A stretch of DNA of 54,768 bases, taken from NCBI GenBank assembly GCA_902768605.1, contig CACXLY010000005.1:1-54768 (forward strand), in the 5' to 3' direction. Both the position numbers and the translations under genes were made by a program. Below the pieces are notes generated by a model. The model did no database searches and was not told where the DNA came from. It saw only the letters and a list, made by a program, of their open reading frames with translations. Every line of letters begins with the position of its first letter. The first letter of the stretch is position 1. Positions 9,265-17,614 of this stretch are shown here, in pieces. Source of the DNA: an uncultured Bacteroidales bacterium. GTDB lineage: Bacteria > Bacteroidota > Bacteroidia > Bacteroidales > Bacteroidaceae.

Positions 9265-9786
9265 ATGAAGTACTCCTTTGTCCTTATCCTTTGGCTGAGC
9301 GCCATGACACTTGGTGCTCAGGAGACCTTTACCGACAAACTGCAGCAGGCAGTGGAGTCGGCGGGCAGAATCATCCTTCATCAGGAGAAGGCCATCACGG
9401 ACCTCGTCAACGGAGCAAAGAGCGCCGTCTCGAAACCTTCGCAAAAGAAACAGGTGGACAGCACGTCGCGCGACTCCACTCAGACGGCAGCCTCGGACAG
9501 CCTCTCGCTTGGAATAAAGGTGAGGATGAATGGCTATCGCATTCAGGTGTACTTCGGCGACAACTCCCGCAAAGGAAAGGCTGAGGCGCGGGCCGCGGGC
9601 CTGCGCTTCAGGAATTCCTTTCCGGAACATTCTGTCTACGTAAGCTTCATCTCGCCCCACTGGCTCTGTCGGGTCGGCGATTTCCGTACTCACGAGGAGG
9701 CGAGAGAAGTGCTCAGGCAGATTCGCGAGATGGGCATCTTCCGCGAAGCCGTCGTCGTGAAAAGTAAGATTAATGCAAGACTCTAA
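9265..9786 (+). CDS. Secreted SPOR-domain protein
   Basis: 173 residues with an N-terminal Sec signal peptide ending near LGAQE, a polar linker (about 30-75), and a C-terminal SPOR fold (about 85-170) containing [12 protein letters not shown] and [23 protein letters not shown] domains bind denuded septal peptidoglycan, so a periplasmic cell-envelope role is likely. The ATG is embedded in GTAAATG at the end of a TTGTAAA-type repeat. It is 2 bp upstream of folE, so the two are translated from one transcript. Confidence 0.85.
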   Translation: MKYSFVLILWLSAMTLGAQETFTDKLQQAVESAGRIILHQEKAITDLVNGAKSAVSKPSQKKQVDSTSRDSTQTAASDSLSLGIKVRMNGYRIQVYFGDNSRKGKAEARAAGLRFRNSFPEHSVYVSFISPHWLCRVGDFRTHEEAREVLRQIREMGIFREAVVVKSKINARL

Positions 9787-9788
9787 GC

Positions 9789-10373
9789 ATGGAAGAAAAG
9801 TATAAGCACGAATTGACTCCTACCCAACAGCAAATCTCGGAACACATTCGCGCCATCCTCAACCTCCTGGGCGAGGATGCCCAGCGCGAAGGCCTCGTCA
9901 AGACGCCAAAGCGTGTGGCCCGGGCGATGACTTACCTCACGCAAGGTTACGAGCTTGACCCTGTGGCGATACTCAACTCCGCGAAGTTCAACGAGGACTA
10001 CCGCCAGATGGTCATCGTGCGCGACATCAATTTCTATTCCCTTTGCGAGCATCACATGCTGCCCTTCTACGGCAAAGTGCATGTGGCTTACATCCCGAAC
10101 GGTCAGGTCACGGGCCTGAGCAAGATAGCCCGTGTCGTGGACTGCTTCTCGCATCGCCTCCAGATACAGGAGCGCATGACGAAGCAGATACGCGACTGCA
10201 TCCAGGAAGCCCTGCAGCCGCTTGGCGTCATGGTTGTCGTTGAGGCTCAGCATATGTGCATGCAGATGCGAGGTGTGCAGAAGCAGGGCAGCATCACGAC
10301 GACGAGCGACTTCTGCGGCGCTTTCAACCAGGCCAAGACGCGCGAAGAGTTCCTGCAGCTCATCAGAGCTTAA
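9789..10373 (+). CDS. folE: GTP cyclohydrolase I
   Basis: Converts GTP to 7,8-dihydroneopterin triphosphate, the first step of tetrahydrofolate synthesis. The 194-residue length matches the bacterial type I enzyme. It contains the zinc-binding CEHHMLPF near residue 85, the [22 protein letters not shown] helix, and the second zinc Cys region HMCMQMRGV. Its ATG follows the SPOR gene stop by 2 bp. A heptamer/octamer repeat (ACGACTAA-like) follows before iorA. Confidence 0.97.
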   Translation: MEEKYKHELTPTQQQISEHIRAILNLLGEDAQREGLVKTPKRVARAMTYLTQGYELDPVAILNSAKFNEDYRQMVIVRDINFYSLCEHHMLPFYGKVHVAYIPNGQVTGLSKIARVVDCFSHRLQIQERMTKQIRDCIQEALQPLGVMVVVEAQHMCMQMRGVQKQGSITTTSDFCGAFNQAKTREEFLQLIRA

Positions 10374-10376
10374 AGT

Positions 10377-10412
10377 CCTAACGACTAAACGACTAATTTC
10401 CCAAACGACCAA
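10377..10412. repeat. AACGACT-type short repeat
   Basis: The spacer between folE and iorA consists of four imperfect 7-8 bp units of the type AAACGACTAA. No promoter box is evident. Confidence 0.55.
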
Positions 10413-10414
10413 TT

Positions 10415-11992
10415 ATGAAGAAACTCCTTTTAGGTGATGAGGCGGTTGCCCTCGGCGCCATCAATGCCGGGTTGAGCGGCGTGTACGCTTACCCCGGGAC
10501 GCCAAGCACCGAAATCACCGAATACATACAAAGCCATCCTCTTGCCAAGGAACGCGGCATCCACTCGCGTTGGTGCACGAACGAGAAGACGGCGATGGAA
10601 GCGGCTCTCGGCATGTCGTATGCCGGCAAGCGCGCTTTGGTGTGCATGAAGCACGTGGGCATGAACGTTTGTGCCGACGCCTTCGTCAACAGCGCCATCA
10701 CGGGCGTGAAGGGCGGCCTTATCGTCCTGGCTGCCGACGACCCCTCGATGCACTCCTCACAGAACGAGCAGGACTCGCGTTTCTATGCCAAGTTCGCACT
10801 CGTGCCATGTCTCGAGCCATCCAATCAGCAGGAGGCTTACGACATGATGGCTTACGGCTTCGACCTCTCCGAGAAGCTGGGCGAACCCATCGTGCTTCGC
10901 GTCGTGACCCGCCTCGCGCACTCTCGTGCAGCTGTGGAAGTCACGGAACCGAAGGCAGAGCGCGACCTCTCGCCGTCCACCGACCAGTGGGTGCTCCTGC
11001 CGGGCATAGCAAGGAAGAAGTACGTGAAGCTCATCGAGAAGCAGGACGCTATGAAGCAGGCTTCGGCCGAGAGCATATATAATAAGGTAGAGGCAGCGGC
11101 CGGCAAGACGGGCATCCTGGCTTGCGGCATTGCGTACAATTACGTGAAGGAAGCCCTCGGCAGCGACGCCAACCTCGTCAAGATATCGCAGTATCCTCTG
11201 CCGGAGGAGAAGATAAAGGCGCTGGCAGCAAAGTGCGACGAGCTTCTCGTCATCGAAGACGGCCAGCCCGTCGTGGAGGAACTCGTCAAGGGTTTGCTCG
11301 GCGCAGGTTATCCCGTGAAGGGACGCCTGACGGGCGACCTGCCCCGCACCGGCGAGCTGACGCCCGACAACGTGGCAAAGGCGTTGGGCAAGGCCGCAGG
11401 TGCCGTCTTTGCTCCTGCCAAGAATATGGCTGCGCGTCCGCCTCAGTTGTGTCAAGGCTGCGGTCACAGGGATGTGTATGCTGCATTGAATCAGGTGCTT
11501 GCCGATTACCCCGAGCATCGCGTCTTCGGCGATATCGGCTGCTACACGCTTGGCGCTTTGCCTCCCTTCCAGAGCCTCTCATCTTGTGTCGATATGGGCG
11601 CAAGCATCACGATGGCGAAGGGTGCTGCCGACGCAGGCCTCTTCCCCTCTGTTGCCATCATCGGCGACTCCACCTTCACCCATAGCGGTATGACGGGCCT
11701 GCTGGACGCTGTCAACGACAAAGCCAACATCACCGTCATCATCTCCGACAACCTCACGACAGGCATGACGGGCGGACAGGACTCTGCAGGCACCAACAAA
11801 TACGAAGCCATCTGTCTCGGCCTTGGCGTCGAGCCGGAGCACGTGCGTGTCGTTGTGCCTCTGCCGAAGAACATGCCCGAGATAACTCGCGTCATCAAGG
11901 AAGAGATTGAGTACAAAGGCGTCAGCGTCATCATCCCTCGCAGGGAATGTATCCAGACCTTTGCCCGTCACGCAAGAGCCAAAAAGCAGTAA
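10415..11992 (+). CDS. iorA: Indolepyruvate:ferredoxin oxidoreductase, alpha subunit
   Basis: Thiamine-diphosphate subunit that oxidatively decarboxylates aryl pyruvates (from Trp, Phe, Tyr) to aryl-acetyl-CoA with ferredoxin as acceptor. The 525-residue protein has the N-terminal Pyr domain (GVYAYPGTPSTEITEYI), a middle domain, and the ThDP-binding domain with CQGCGHRDVY and GDIGCYTLG. Family members often have a C-terminal 4Fe-4S ferredoxin domain and about 600 residues. Here the protein stops at RECIQTFARHARAKKQ with no CxxCxxC cluster. The iorB start follows 5 bp later. The assignment is strong; substrate range is inferred from the neighbours. Confidence 0.94.
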   Translation: MKKLLLGDEAVALGAINAGLSGVYAYPGTPSTEITEYIQSHPLAKERGIHSRWCTNEKTAMEAALGMSYAGKRALVCMKHVGMNVCADAFVNSAITGVKGGLIVLAADDPSMHSSQNEQDSRFYAKFALVPCLEPSNQQEAYDMMAYGFDLSEKLGEPIVLRVVTRLAHSRAAVEVTEPKAERDLSPSTDQWVLLPGIARKKYVKLIEKQDAMKQASAESIYNKVEAAAGKTGILACGIAYNYVKEALGSDANLVKISQYPLPEEKIKALAAKCDELLVIEDGQPVVEELVKGLLGAGYPVKGRLTGDLPRTGELTPDNVAKALGKAAGAVFAPAKNMAARPPQLCQGCGHRDVYAALNQVLADYPEHRVFGDIGCYTLGALPPFQSLSSCVDMGASITMAKGAADAGLFPSVAIIGDSTFTHSGMTGLLDAVNDKANITVIISDNLTTGMTGGQDSAGTNKYEAICLGLGVEPEHVRVVVPLPKNMPEITRVIKEEIEYKGVSVIIPRRECIQTFARHARAKKQ

Positions 11993-11997
11993 AAAGC

Positions 11998-12573
11998 ATG
12001 AAGAAAGACATTATATTATGCGGTGTGGGCGGACAAGGCATCCTCTCCATCGCAACAATCATTGGCGAGGCAGCGACGAAGGCAGGGCTCTACCTCAAGC
12101 AGGCCGAAGTGCATGGCATGAGTCAGCGGGGCGGCGATGTGCAGTCGAACCTGCGCCTCTCGACGGAGCCCATCTGGAGCGACCTCATTGCCGAAGCCGG
12201 CGCCGACCTCATCATCTCGATGGAGCCGATGGAGTCGATGCGCTACCTGGCTTATCTGAGCAAAGAGGGTAGGATAGTGACCAGCTCGAAGCCTTTCGTC
12301 AACATCCCTAACTATCCCGACGAGGATGCTTTGCAGAAAGAACTCGACACCTTGCCGAGCATCAAGCTCGACATCGAGACTGTTGCCAAGGACTGCGGCA
12401 ACCCCAGGGGCGCCAACATGGTGCTGCTCGGCATGGCTGCTCCCGTCATTGGCATCCTCTCCGTAGAAAACCTCCGCGAAGCCATTGCCACCGTGTTCGC
12501 CCGCAAGGGTGAACAAGTGGTCGAAGCCAACCTCAAAGCCTTCGATGCCGGCGTAAACGCTGGAACCTTATAA
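11998..12573 (+). CDS. iorB: Indolepyruvate:ferredoxin oxidoreductase, beta subunit
   Basis: The 191-residue gamma-domain partner of IorA. It starts KKDIILCGVGGQGILSIATIIGEAA, the glycine-rich motif of this family, followed by EVHGMSQRGGDVQSNLR. The start at 11998 lies just after the iorA stop; an upstream in-frame start would overlap iorA by about 45 bp and is less likely. With IorA it forms the catalytic heterodimer, feeding CoA thioesters to the next gene, paaK. Confidence 0.95.
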   Translation: MKKDIILCGVGGQGILSIATIIGEAATKAGLYLKQAEVHGMSQRGGDVQSNLRLSTEPIWSDLIAEAGADLIISMEPMESMRYLAYLSKEGRIVTSSKPFVNIPNYPDEDALQKELDTLPSIKLDIETVAKDCGNPRGANMVLLGMAAPVIGILSVENLREAIATVFARKGEQVVEANLKAFDAGVNAGTL

Positions 12574-12597
12574 ACTCATAACCCCTCAGGATAACTT

Positions 12598-13908
12598 ATG
12601 ATACACAATCCCGAAATGGAGTGCATGTCCCGCGAGGACATGAAAAAGCTGCAGAGCGAACGGCTTGCGGCTACTGTGAAGCGCTGCTACGAGACGGTCC
12701 CTTTCTACAAGAGAAAGATGGACGAACTCGGCGTGAAGCCTGAAGACATCAAGTCTATTGACGACGTTACCAAACTTCCCTTCACCACGAAGTACGACCT
12801 CCGCGACGAGTATCCGTTCGGCCTGCAGGCAGTGCCGATGGACAAGATACGTCGCATCCATGCTTCCAGCGGTACGACGGGCAAGCCGGTCGTCGGCACA
12901 TACACCCAGGCCGACCTCGACATGTGGTCGGAGTGCTGTGCGCGCGTGTTTGCCGTGGGCGACATAGGCCCCGGCGATGTGGTGCAGGTGAGCTATGGCT
13001 ACGGCCTCTTCACCGGTGGCCTCGGCGCTCACGATGGTGCTGCCAGGCTCGGCGCCATACAGTTGCCCACCTCGGCTGGCAACTCCGAGAAGCAGATTAT
13101 GATGATGCAGGACATGGGCACGGCAGCCATCTGCTGCACGCCGTCGTACGCCCTGCATCTGGCTGAGGTGATAGAAAAGAACAAAGTGGATGTATCGAAG
13201 CTCAAGCTGCGCGTCGGCTTCTTCGGCGCGGAGCCCTGGACCTGGGGCATACGTCGCGAACTCGAAGCCAAGCTGCACATCAAGGCCATCGACATCTACG
13301 GCCTGACTGAGATGTGCGGCCCGGGCGTGGGTGGCGAATGTCTGTATCAGGACGGCACGCACATCTGGGAAGATTTCTTCCTCCCAGAGATTGTCAATCC
13401 CGAAACCTTGGAACCCGTTGCTCCGGGCGAGGTTGGCGAACTGGTCATCACGTCGCTCTGCAAGGAGGCAATGCCCATCCTGCGCTATCGCACTCGCGAC
13501 CTCTCGAGCCTCAACTACGAGCCCTGCAAGTGCGGACGCACGGCAGTCCGCCTCGGAAAGGTGCTCGGCCGCAGCGACGATATGCTCATCATCCGCGGCG
13601 TCAACGTATTCCCGAGCCAGATTGAGACGGTCCTCACCGAGTTCCCCGCCTTCACGCCGCAGTACTTCATCACCGTGGACCGCAAGGGCAACGAGGACAC
13701 CTTCGACCTCGACGTCGAGCTGCGCGAAGAGTTCTTCTCGCCGAACCCCGGCAAGCAGATGCCCTTCATCAAGCCGCTCTACGACCGCCTCGTCTCCCTC
13801 ACCGGCATCAAACCAAACATCCACATCCAGCCGCCAGGGACCATCCAGCGCTCCACCGGCAAGGCCAAACACGTCAACGACAAGCGCGACTTCTCAAATT
13901 GGCATTAA
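12598..13908 (+). CDS. paaK: Phenylacetate-CoA ligase (copy 1)
   Basis: Adenylate-forming enzyme that links aryl acetates and CoA at the cost of ATP. In fermenters it may run in reverse to conserve ATP from the CoA esters made by IorAB. The 436-residue protein carries the P-loop motif HASSGTTGKP near residue 90, YGLTEMCGPG near residue 235, and RYRTRDL followed by GRSDDMLIIRGVNVFP in the C-terminal domain. It lies 24 bp after iorB and is closed by a clear terminator, so iorA-iorB-paaK forms one unit. It is a paralogue of the gene at 16133. Confidence 0.94.
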   Translation: MIHNPEMECMSREDMKKLQSERLAATVKRCYETVPFYKRKMDELGVKPEDIKSIDDVTKLPFTTKYDLRDEYPFGLQAVPMDKIRRIHASSGTTGKPVVGTYTQADLDMWSECCARVFAVGDIGPGDVVQVSYGYGLFTGGLGAHDGAARLGAIQLPTSAGNSEKQIMMMQDMGTAAICCTPSYALHLAEVIEKNKVDVSKLKLRVGFFGAEPWTWGIRRELEAKLHIKAIDIYGLTEMCGPGVGGECLYQDGTHIWEDFFLPEIVNPETLEPVAPGEVGELVITSLCKEAMPILRYRTRDLSSLNYEPCKCGRTAVRLGKVLGRSDDMLIIRGVNVFPSQIETVLTEFPAFTPQYFITVDRKGNEDTFDLDVELREEFFSPNPGKQMPFIKPLYDRLVSLTGIKPNIHIQPPGTIQRSTGKAKHVNDKRDFSNWH

Positions 13909-13918
13909 ACACCACTAT

Positions 13919-13957
13919 TGTCCCGTGTCTCCCTCGTGGGGCACGGGGCATTTCATT
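13919..13957 (+). terminator. Terminator after the first paaK
   Basis: A 9-bp stem (TGTCCCGTG/CACGGGGCA, one G-U) with an inner CCC/GGG is followed by TTTCATTT. It separates the ior-paaK unit from the toxin-antitoxin pair. Confidence 0.75.
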
Positions 13958-14020
13958 TACAAGTGGGCGACCGAAAGAAAAATAATTTGCTGTTTTGTTG
14001 CGCATTTAGTAAACAATGTG

Positions 14021-14028
14021 TATCTTTG
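14021..14028 (+). promoter_or_regulatory. -7 box of the toxin-antitoxin operon
   Basis: TATCTTTG followed by CAC, with TTG about 20 nt upstream and the toxin ATG 17 nt downstream. It gives the module its own promoter inside the metabolic cluster. Confidence 0.7.
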
Positions 14029-14044
14029 CACAATGATATAGTGT

Positions 14045-14389
14045 ATGGTACAAGGCAATTATTTTGAGGTAACATTCATGGACGAAGTCAAGGAGTTCTT
14101 TGACTCCCTTGCAGATGCACCTCGTGAAAAGATTATCTATAATGTGAAAAGAGTCGCAGGTGGTTTGAAAGACAGTGACCTTTTCAAGAAGTTGGACGGC
14201 TCCAATGATATCTGGGAGTTCCGCACGCTCTACAATGGTATACAATACCGCCTTTTGGCGTTTTGGGACGAGGAAGAGAAACGTTTGGTGGTTGCCACTC
14301 ATGGGTTTGTCAAGAAGACATGGAGGGTGCCGTCAAAGGAAATAGCCAGAGCGGAGGCTTTGCGCAAGAAATATTACGAATCAAAATAG
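14045..14389 (+). CDS. HigB/RelE-type toxin (phage-derived Gp49-like family)
   Basis: A 114-residue basic protein. IWEFRTLYNGIQYRLLAFWDEEEKRLVVATHGFVKKTWRVP spans the conserved core of the Gp49-like/HigB family, ribosome-dependent mRNA endonucleases of the RelE fold. I write only parts of it as proof: WEFRTLY, YRLLAFW, HGFVKKT. Candidate catalytic basic residues are in RTLYNGIQYR and the C-terminal KK-R cluster. The toxin gene comes first with the antitoxin 9 bp downstream, the reversed order typical of HigBA. Activity is inferred from family and context. Confidence 0.85.
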   Translation: MVQGNYFEVTFMDEVKEFFDSLADAPREKIIYNVKRVAGGLKDSDLFKKLDGSNDIWEFRTLYNGIQYRLLAFWDEEEKRLVVATHGFVKKTWRVPSKEIARAEALRKKYYESK

Positions 14390-14398
14390 GAGGTTATT

Positions 14399-14719
14399 AT
14401 GGCAATGAAACTTCACACTTTGGACGAAATGACTGACATGTATATCGGTCCTATCGGAACACCCAAGCGCGATGCGTTTGAGGAGAAGCTTGCTGCTGAA
14501 CTTCATGCCTATCATGTAGGCGAAGCCATCAGGCAGGCAAGGGAGGCAAACAACCTTACTCAGGCAGAACTCGGCGAAAGGCTTGGAGTGCAACGCTCCC
14601 AGGTCTGCAGGCTGGAGAGCGGAAAGAGCATTACCCTTGCTTCCATGATGAGGGCATTCAAGGCTCTCGGCGTTCAGGTTGCCCTCGACATGAAGGGCAT
14701 AGGACGTGTAGCACTTTAA
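14399..14719 (+). CDS. HigA-type antitoxin, XRE helix-turn-helix
   Basis: 106 residues with an XRE-type HTH at about 45-95 (AIRQAREANNLTQAELGERLG, then QVCRLESGKS) and a short N-terminal extension likely to contact the toxin. Such antitoxins repress their own operon and neutralise the toxin. It is separated from the toxin gene by 9 bp and from the following aminotransferase by 22 bp, so read-through into the aminotransferase is likely. Confidence 0.87.
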   Translation: MAMKLHTLDEMTDMYIGPIGTPKRDAFEEKLAAELHAYHVGEAIRQAREANNLTQAELGERLGVQRSQVCRLESGKSITLASMMRAFKALGVQVALDMKGIGRVAL

Positions 14720-14741
14720 TAAAACCATAAACAGAATAATT

Positions 14742-16046
14742 GTGTTAGACAGAGAACAAGTTAACAGCATAATCGACGCGATGGGGCTTGGCGACTTCTC
14801 CCAAGCCACCATCCGCGACATACAAGCCCTCTCCCGACGGATAGAGGAACAGACGGGCGAGGAAGTCATTCACCTTGAGATGGGTGTGCCGGGCTTGCAG
14901 CCCTCCGAGATTGCCTTGAAGGCCGAGGCGGAGGCGCTCAGGAACGGCTGCGCCACCATCTATCCGCCCAACGGAGGCATACCGCGCGTCAAGCAGGCGG
15001 CATCGGACTTCGTCAAGGCGTTCATCGGCGTGGACATCGCGTCCGAAGGCTGTGTGCCGACGACAGGAAGCATGCAGGGCACCTTCGCCACCTTTACGGC
15101 AATCCATCATGCTTTTGCCGGCACGAAGCAGGACACCGTGCTGCTCATCCAGCCTGGTTTCCCCGTGCAGACCACGCAATGCGACGTCATCGGCCTCAAG
15201 CACGAAGCGCTCGACATCTATAATTACAGAGGCGACGACCTGATAGCGAAGCTCGAGGAGATTGTCGCGAAGGGCAACATTTGTGCCGTCGTTTACTCCA
15301 ATCCCAACAATCCTTCGTGGGTGTGCTTCACTGAGGAAGAGCTGCGCGGCATCGGACACATCGCGACGAAGTACGACATCCTTGTCCTTGAAGACCTCGC
15401 CTACTTCGCGATGGACTTCCGCCGCGACCTCTCGCATCCCTTCCAAGAACCATTCCAAGCCACCGTCGCCCGCTACACCGACAACTACGTGCTGTGGGTT
15501 TCGGCGTCGAAGGCTTTCTCGTATGCCGGCCAGCGCATCGGCGTGACGTGCATCTCGAACAAACTCTTCCACCGCACCTTTGCATCGTTGAAGAGATTCG
15601 GCGTGAGCACCTTCGGCGACTTCTTCGTCGGCAGGCTGATGTACACGCTTTCCAGCGGCACGACGCACTCCGTGCAGCACGCGATGTCGGCGCTGATGGA
15701 GGCTGCCGTCAAGGGTGAGTACAACTTCCTCGACGACGTGAAGGAGTACGGGCGCAGAGCCAAGTTCATGAAGGACGTGCTGCTGCAGAACGGCTTCTAC
15801 CTCGTCTATGACAACGACATGGGCGCTCCCTTGGCCGACGGCTTCTACTTCACCGTGCAGTACCCAGGCATGAACGACCTGCAGCTGACGCGCGAGCTCA
15901 TGACCTACGGCATTGCCGTCTATCCCCTGGACACGATGGGCTCCACGCAGCAAGGCGTCCGCATCTGCACGTCCTTCTTCCGTCGCGAGCAAGAACAACT
16001 ATTCACAGATCGAATCAAACAATTCAATTCAGTCCATAGTTCATAG
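14742..16046 (+). CDS. Class I/II pyridoxal-phosphate aminotransferase
   Basis: A 434-residue fold-type I aminotransferase. Visible are VYSNPNNPSW, ASKAFSYAGQRIG with the PLP lysine near residue 255, and the C-terminal GVRICTSFF with the carboxylate-binding Arg. The start is a GTG; no ATG fits. Its position between the ior/paaK genes suggests it makes or uses aryl pyruvates from aromatic amino acids, which is inference. The last codons (VHSS) and the stop lie inside a TTCATAG heptamer array, so the C-terminus may have been reshaped by repeat growth. Confidence 0.85.
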   Translation: MLDREQVNSIIDAMGLGDFSQATIRDIQALSRRIEEQTGEEVIHLEMGVPGLQPSEIALKAEAEALRNGCATIYPPNGGIPRVKQAASDFVKAFIGVDIASEGCVPTTGSMQGTFATFTAIHHAFAGTKQDTVLLIQPGFPVQTTQCDVIGLKHEALDIYNYRGDDLIAKLEEIVAKGNICAVVYSNPNNPSWVCFTEEELRGIGHIATKYDILVLEDLAYFAMDFRRDLSHPFQEPFQATVARYTDNYVLWVSASKAFSYAGQRIGVTCISNKLFHRTFASLKRFGVSTFGDFFVGRLMYTLSSGTTHSVQHAMSALMEAAVKGEYNFLDDVKEYGRRAKFMKDVLLQNGFYLVYDNDMGAPLADGFYFTVQYPGMNDLQLTRELMTYGIAVYPLDTMGSTQQGVRICTSFFRREQEQLFTDRIKQFNSVHSS

Positions 16047-16140
16047 TCCATAGTTCATAGTTAGGCTACGCCCTGCCAACCGAGCTGACAAATAACTATG
16101 AATTACGAACTATGAACTCAAAGCTATGCACTATGAACTA
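16030..16140. repeat. Heptamer arrays TTCATAG and ATGAACT
   Basis: TTCATAG/TCCATAG units overlap the stop of the aminotransferase gene. After about 35 bp, ATGAACT-type units in the opposite sense run into the ATG of the next gene. The two arrays are rough reverse complements of each other and could pair in RNA. Four ATGs occur at 16098, 16112, 16126 and 16133, not all in one frame. Confidence 0.7.
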
Positions 16141-17446
16141 TAAAGACTACCTTCATCCCGAGTACGAGACGCTTTCTCGGGAGGAAATCAACAAGTTGCA
16201 GACCGAGCGTCTGCAAGAGACTATCAGGCGATGCGCCGGCGTGCCTTTCTATGCCCAGAAGTTCAAGGAGATGGGCATCAAGGCCGAGGACATCACATCG
16301 CCCAGTGACATACGCAAGCTGCCCTTCACCACGAAGCAGGACCTGCGCGATACCTATCCCTTCGGACTGGCCGCCGTGCCCCTGACCGACTGCGTCCGCC
16401 TGCATTCCAGCAGCGGCACGACGGGCAACCCGACCGTCATCCTGCACACGAAGAACGACCTCGACGAGTGGGCCAATCAGGTGGCGCGTAACCTCTGGAT
16501 GGTCGGGCTGCGTCCCGACGACGTGTTCCAGAACTCATCGGGCTACGGCATGTTCACCGGCGGCCTCGGCTTCCAGTACGGTGCCGAGAAGCTCGGCATG
16601 CTGACCGTTCCCGCAGCCGCAGGCAACTCGCTGCGCCAGATTAAGTTCATCAAGGACTTCGGCACGACTGCCATCCACGCCGTCCCGTCCTACCTGACAC
16701 GCCTCTACGAGGTGATGCAGGAGCAGGGCGTTGATCCGCGAAGGGACACGAAGCTCAAGACGTTCGCCATCGGCGCGGAACCTCATTCCGAGGAGCAGCG
16801 CAAGCGTATCGAGAACATGTTCGGCGTGAAGGCTTACAACAGCTTCGGCATGTCGGAGATGTGCGGCCCCGGCGTCGGCTTCGAGTGCCAGGAGCAGAAT
16901 GGACTGCACTTCTGGGAGGACTACTACATCGTCGAGATTGTTGACCCGGAGACGCTCGAGCCCGTGCCCGACGGCGAGATTGGCGAGCTTGTGCTGACCA
17001 CCCTGAAGCGCGAGGCCATGCCATTGATAAGGTATCGCACACGCGACCTCACCCGAGTGCTTGGCCGCACATGCCCTTGCGGACGCAACCACGTGCGTCT
17101 CGACCGCATGAAGGGCCGCTCGGACGACATGATGGTGCTGCGCGGCGTGAACATCTTCCCCATACAGATCGAGAAGATACTCATGACGTTCCCCGAACTG
17201 GCAAGCAACTACCTCATCACGCTCACCACGGACGACGACAACGACAACATGACGGTCGAGGTGGAACTGGCAGAGATGTTTACCGACGACTACGCACGCC
17301 TGCAGTCGCTGACCAAGAACGTCATGCGCGCCTTGAAGGACGAGATACTGCTCACGCCCATCGTGAAGCTGGTGCCCAAGGGCACGCTGCCCGTCAGCGA
17401 AGGCAAGGCCGTCCGCGTGGTGGACAAGAGAAAAGTGTATCAATAA
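16133..17446 (+). CDS. paaK: Phenylacetate-CoA ligase (copy 2)
   Basis: A second aryl-acetate:CoA ligase, 437 residues, with LHSSSGTTGNP near residue 90, SFGMSEMCGPG, RYRTRDL and GRSDDMMVLRGVNIFP. It shares the whole architecture with the copy at 12598 but is clearly diverged, so it may prefer another aryl acid. An in-frame ATG at 16112 also exists, but its extra residues (MNSKLCT) are encoded by the repeat array, so 16133 is chosen. An ACT-domain gene follows, an association often seen with PaaK. Confidence 0.93.
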   Translation: MNYKDYLHPEYETLSREEINKLQTERLQETIRRCAGVPFYAQKFKEMGIKAEDITSPSDIRKLPFTTKQDLRDTYPFGLAAVPLTDCVRLHSSSGTTGNPTVILHTKNDLDEWANQVARNLWMVGLRPDDVFQNSSGYGMFTGGLGFQYGAEKLGMLTVPAAAGNSLRQIKFIKDFGTTAIHAVPSYLTRLYEVMQEQGVDPRRDTKLKTFAIGAEPHSEEQRKRIENMFGVKAYNSFGMSEMCGPGVGFECQEQNGLHFWEDYYIVEIVDPETLEPVPDGEIGELVLTTLKREAMPLIRYRTRDLTRVLGRTCPCGRNHVRLDRMKGRSDDMMVLRGVNIFPIQIEKILMTFPELASNYLITLTTDDDNDNMTVEVELAEMFTDDYARLQSLTKNVMRALKDEILLTPIVKLVPKGTLPVSEGKAVRVVDKRKVYQ

Positions 17447-17459
17447 ACAGAATAATTGG

Positions 17460-17602
17460 AAGTTAAAGAAGTTAAAGGAAGTTAGCTCGCTACGCTCGCA
17501 GGGAAGTTAAAGGACAATACATTTAGGATGCCGTGTTCATTCAAGTTGAAAGACTATCGTCCTTTAACTCCTTTAACTTCTTTAACTTCTTTAACTCCCT
17601 TA
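17460..17602. repeat. Inverted nonamer element (GAAGTTAAA), copy 1
   Basis: The left arm is a run of GAAGTTAAA units interrupted by an 18-bp insert (around GCTCGCTACGCTCGC). The right arm is CTTTAACTT/CTTTAACTC units. The arms are complementary and would form a long stem with GGACAATA facing TATCGTCC. It lies between the second paaK and the ACT gene. A near twin follows the ACT gene. Confidence 0.8.
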
Positions 17603-17614
17603 AAATCACAAATA

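Noticed and set aside
12586..13872. Long open frames opposite paaK (and opposite the aminotransferase, glyA, PBP1A and M60 genes)
   Set aside because: Their translations are His/Val/Arg-rich without motifs. They mirror GC-rich codon use of the real genes.
17528..17614. N-terminal extension of the ACT protein
   Set aside because: It only translates the nonamer repeat (TPLTSLTSLTPL) and makes the protein longer than the tandem ACT family.
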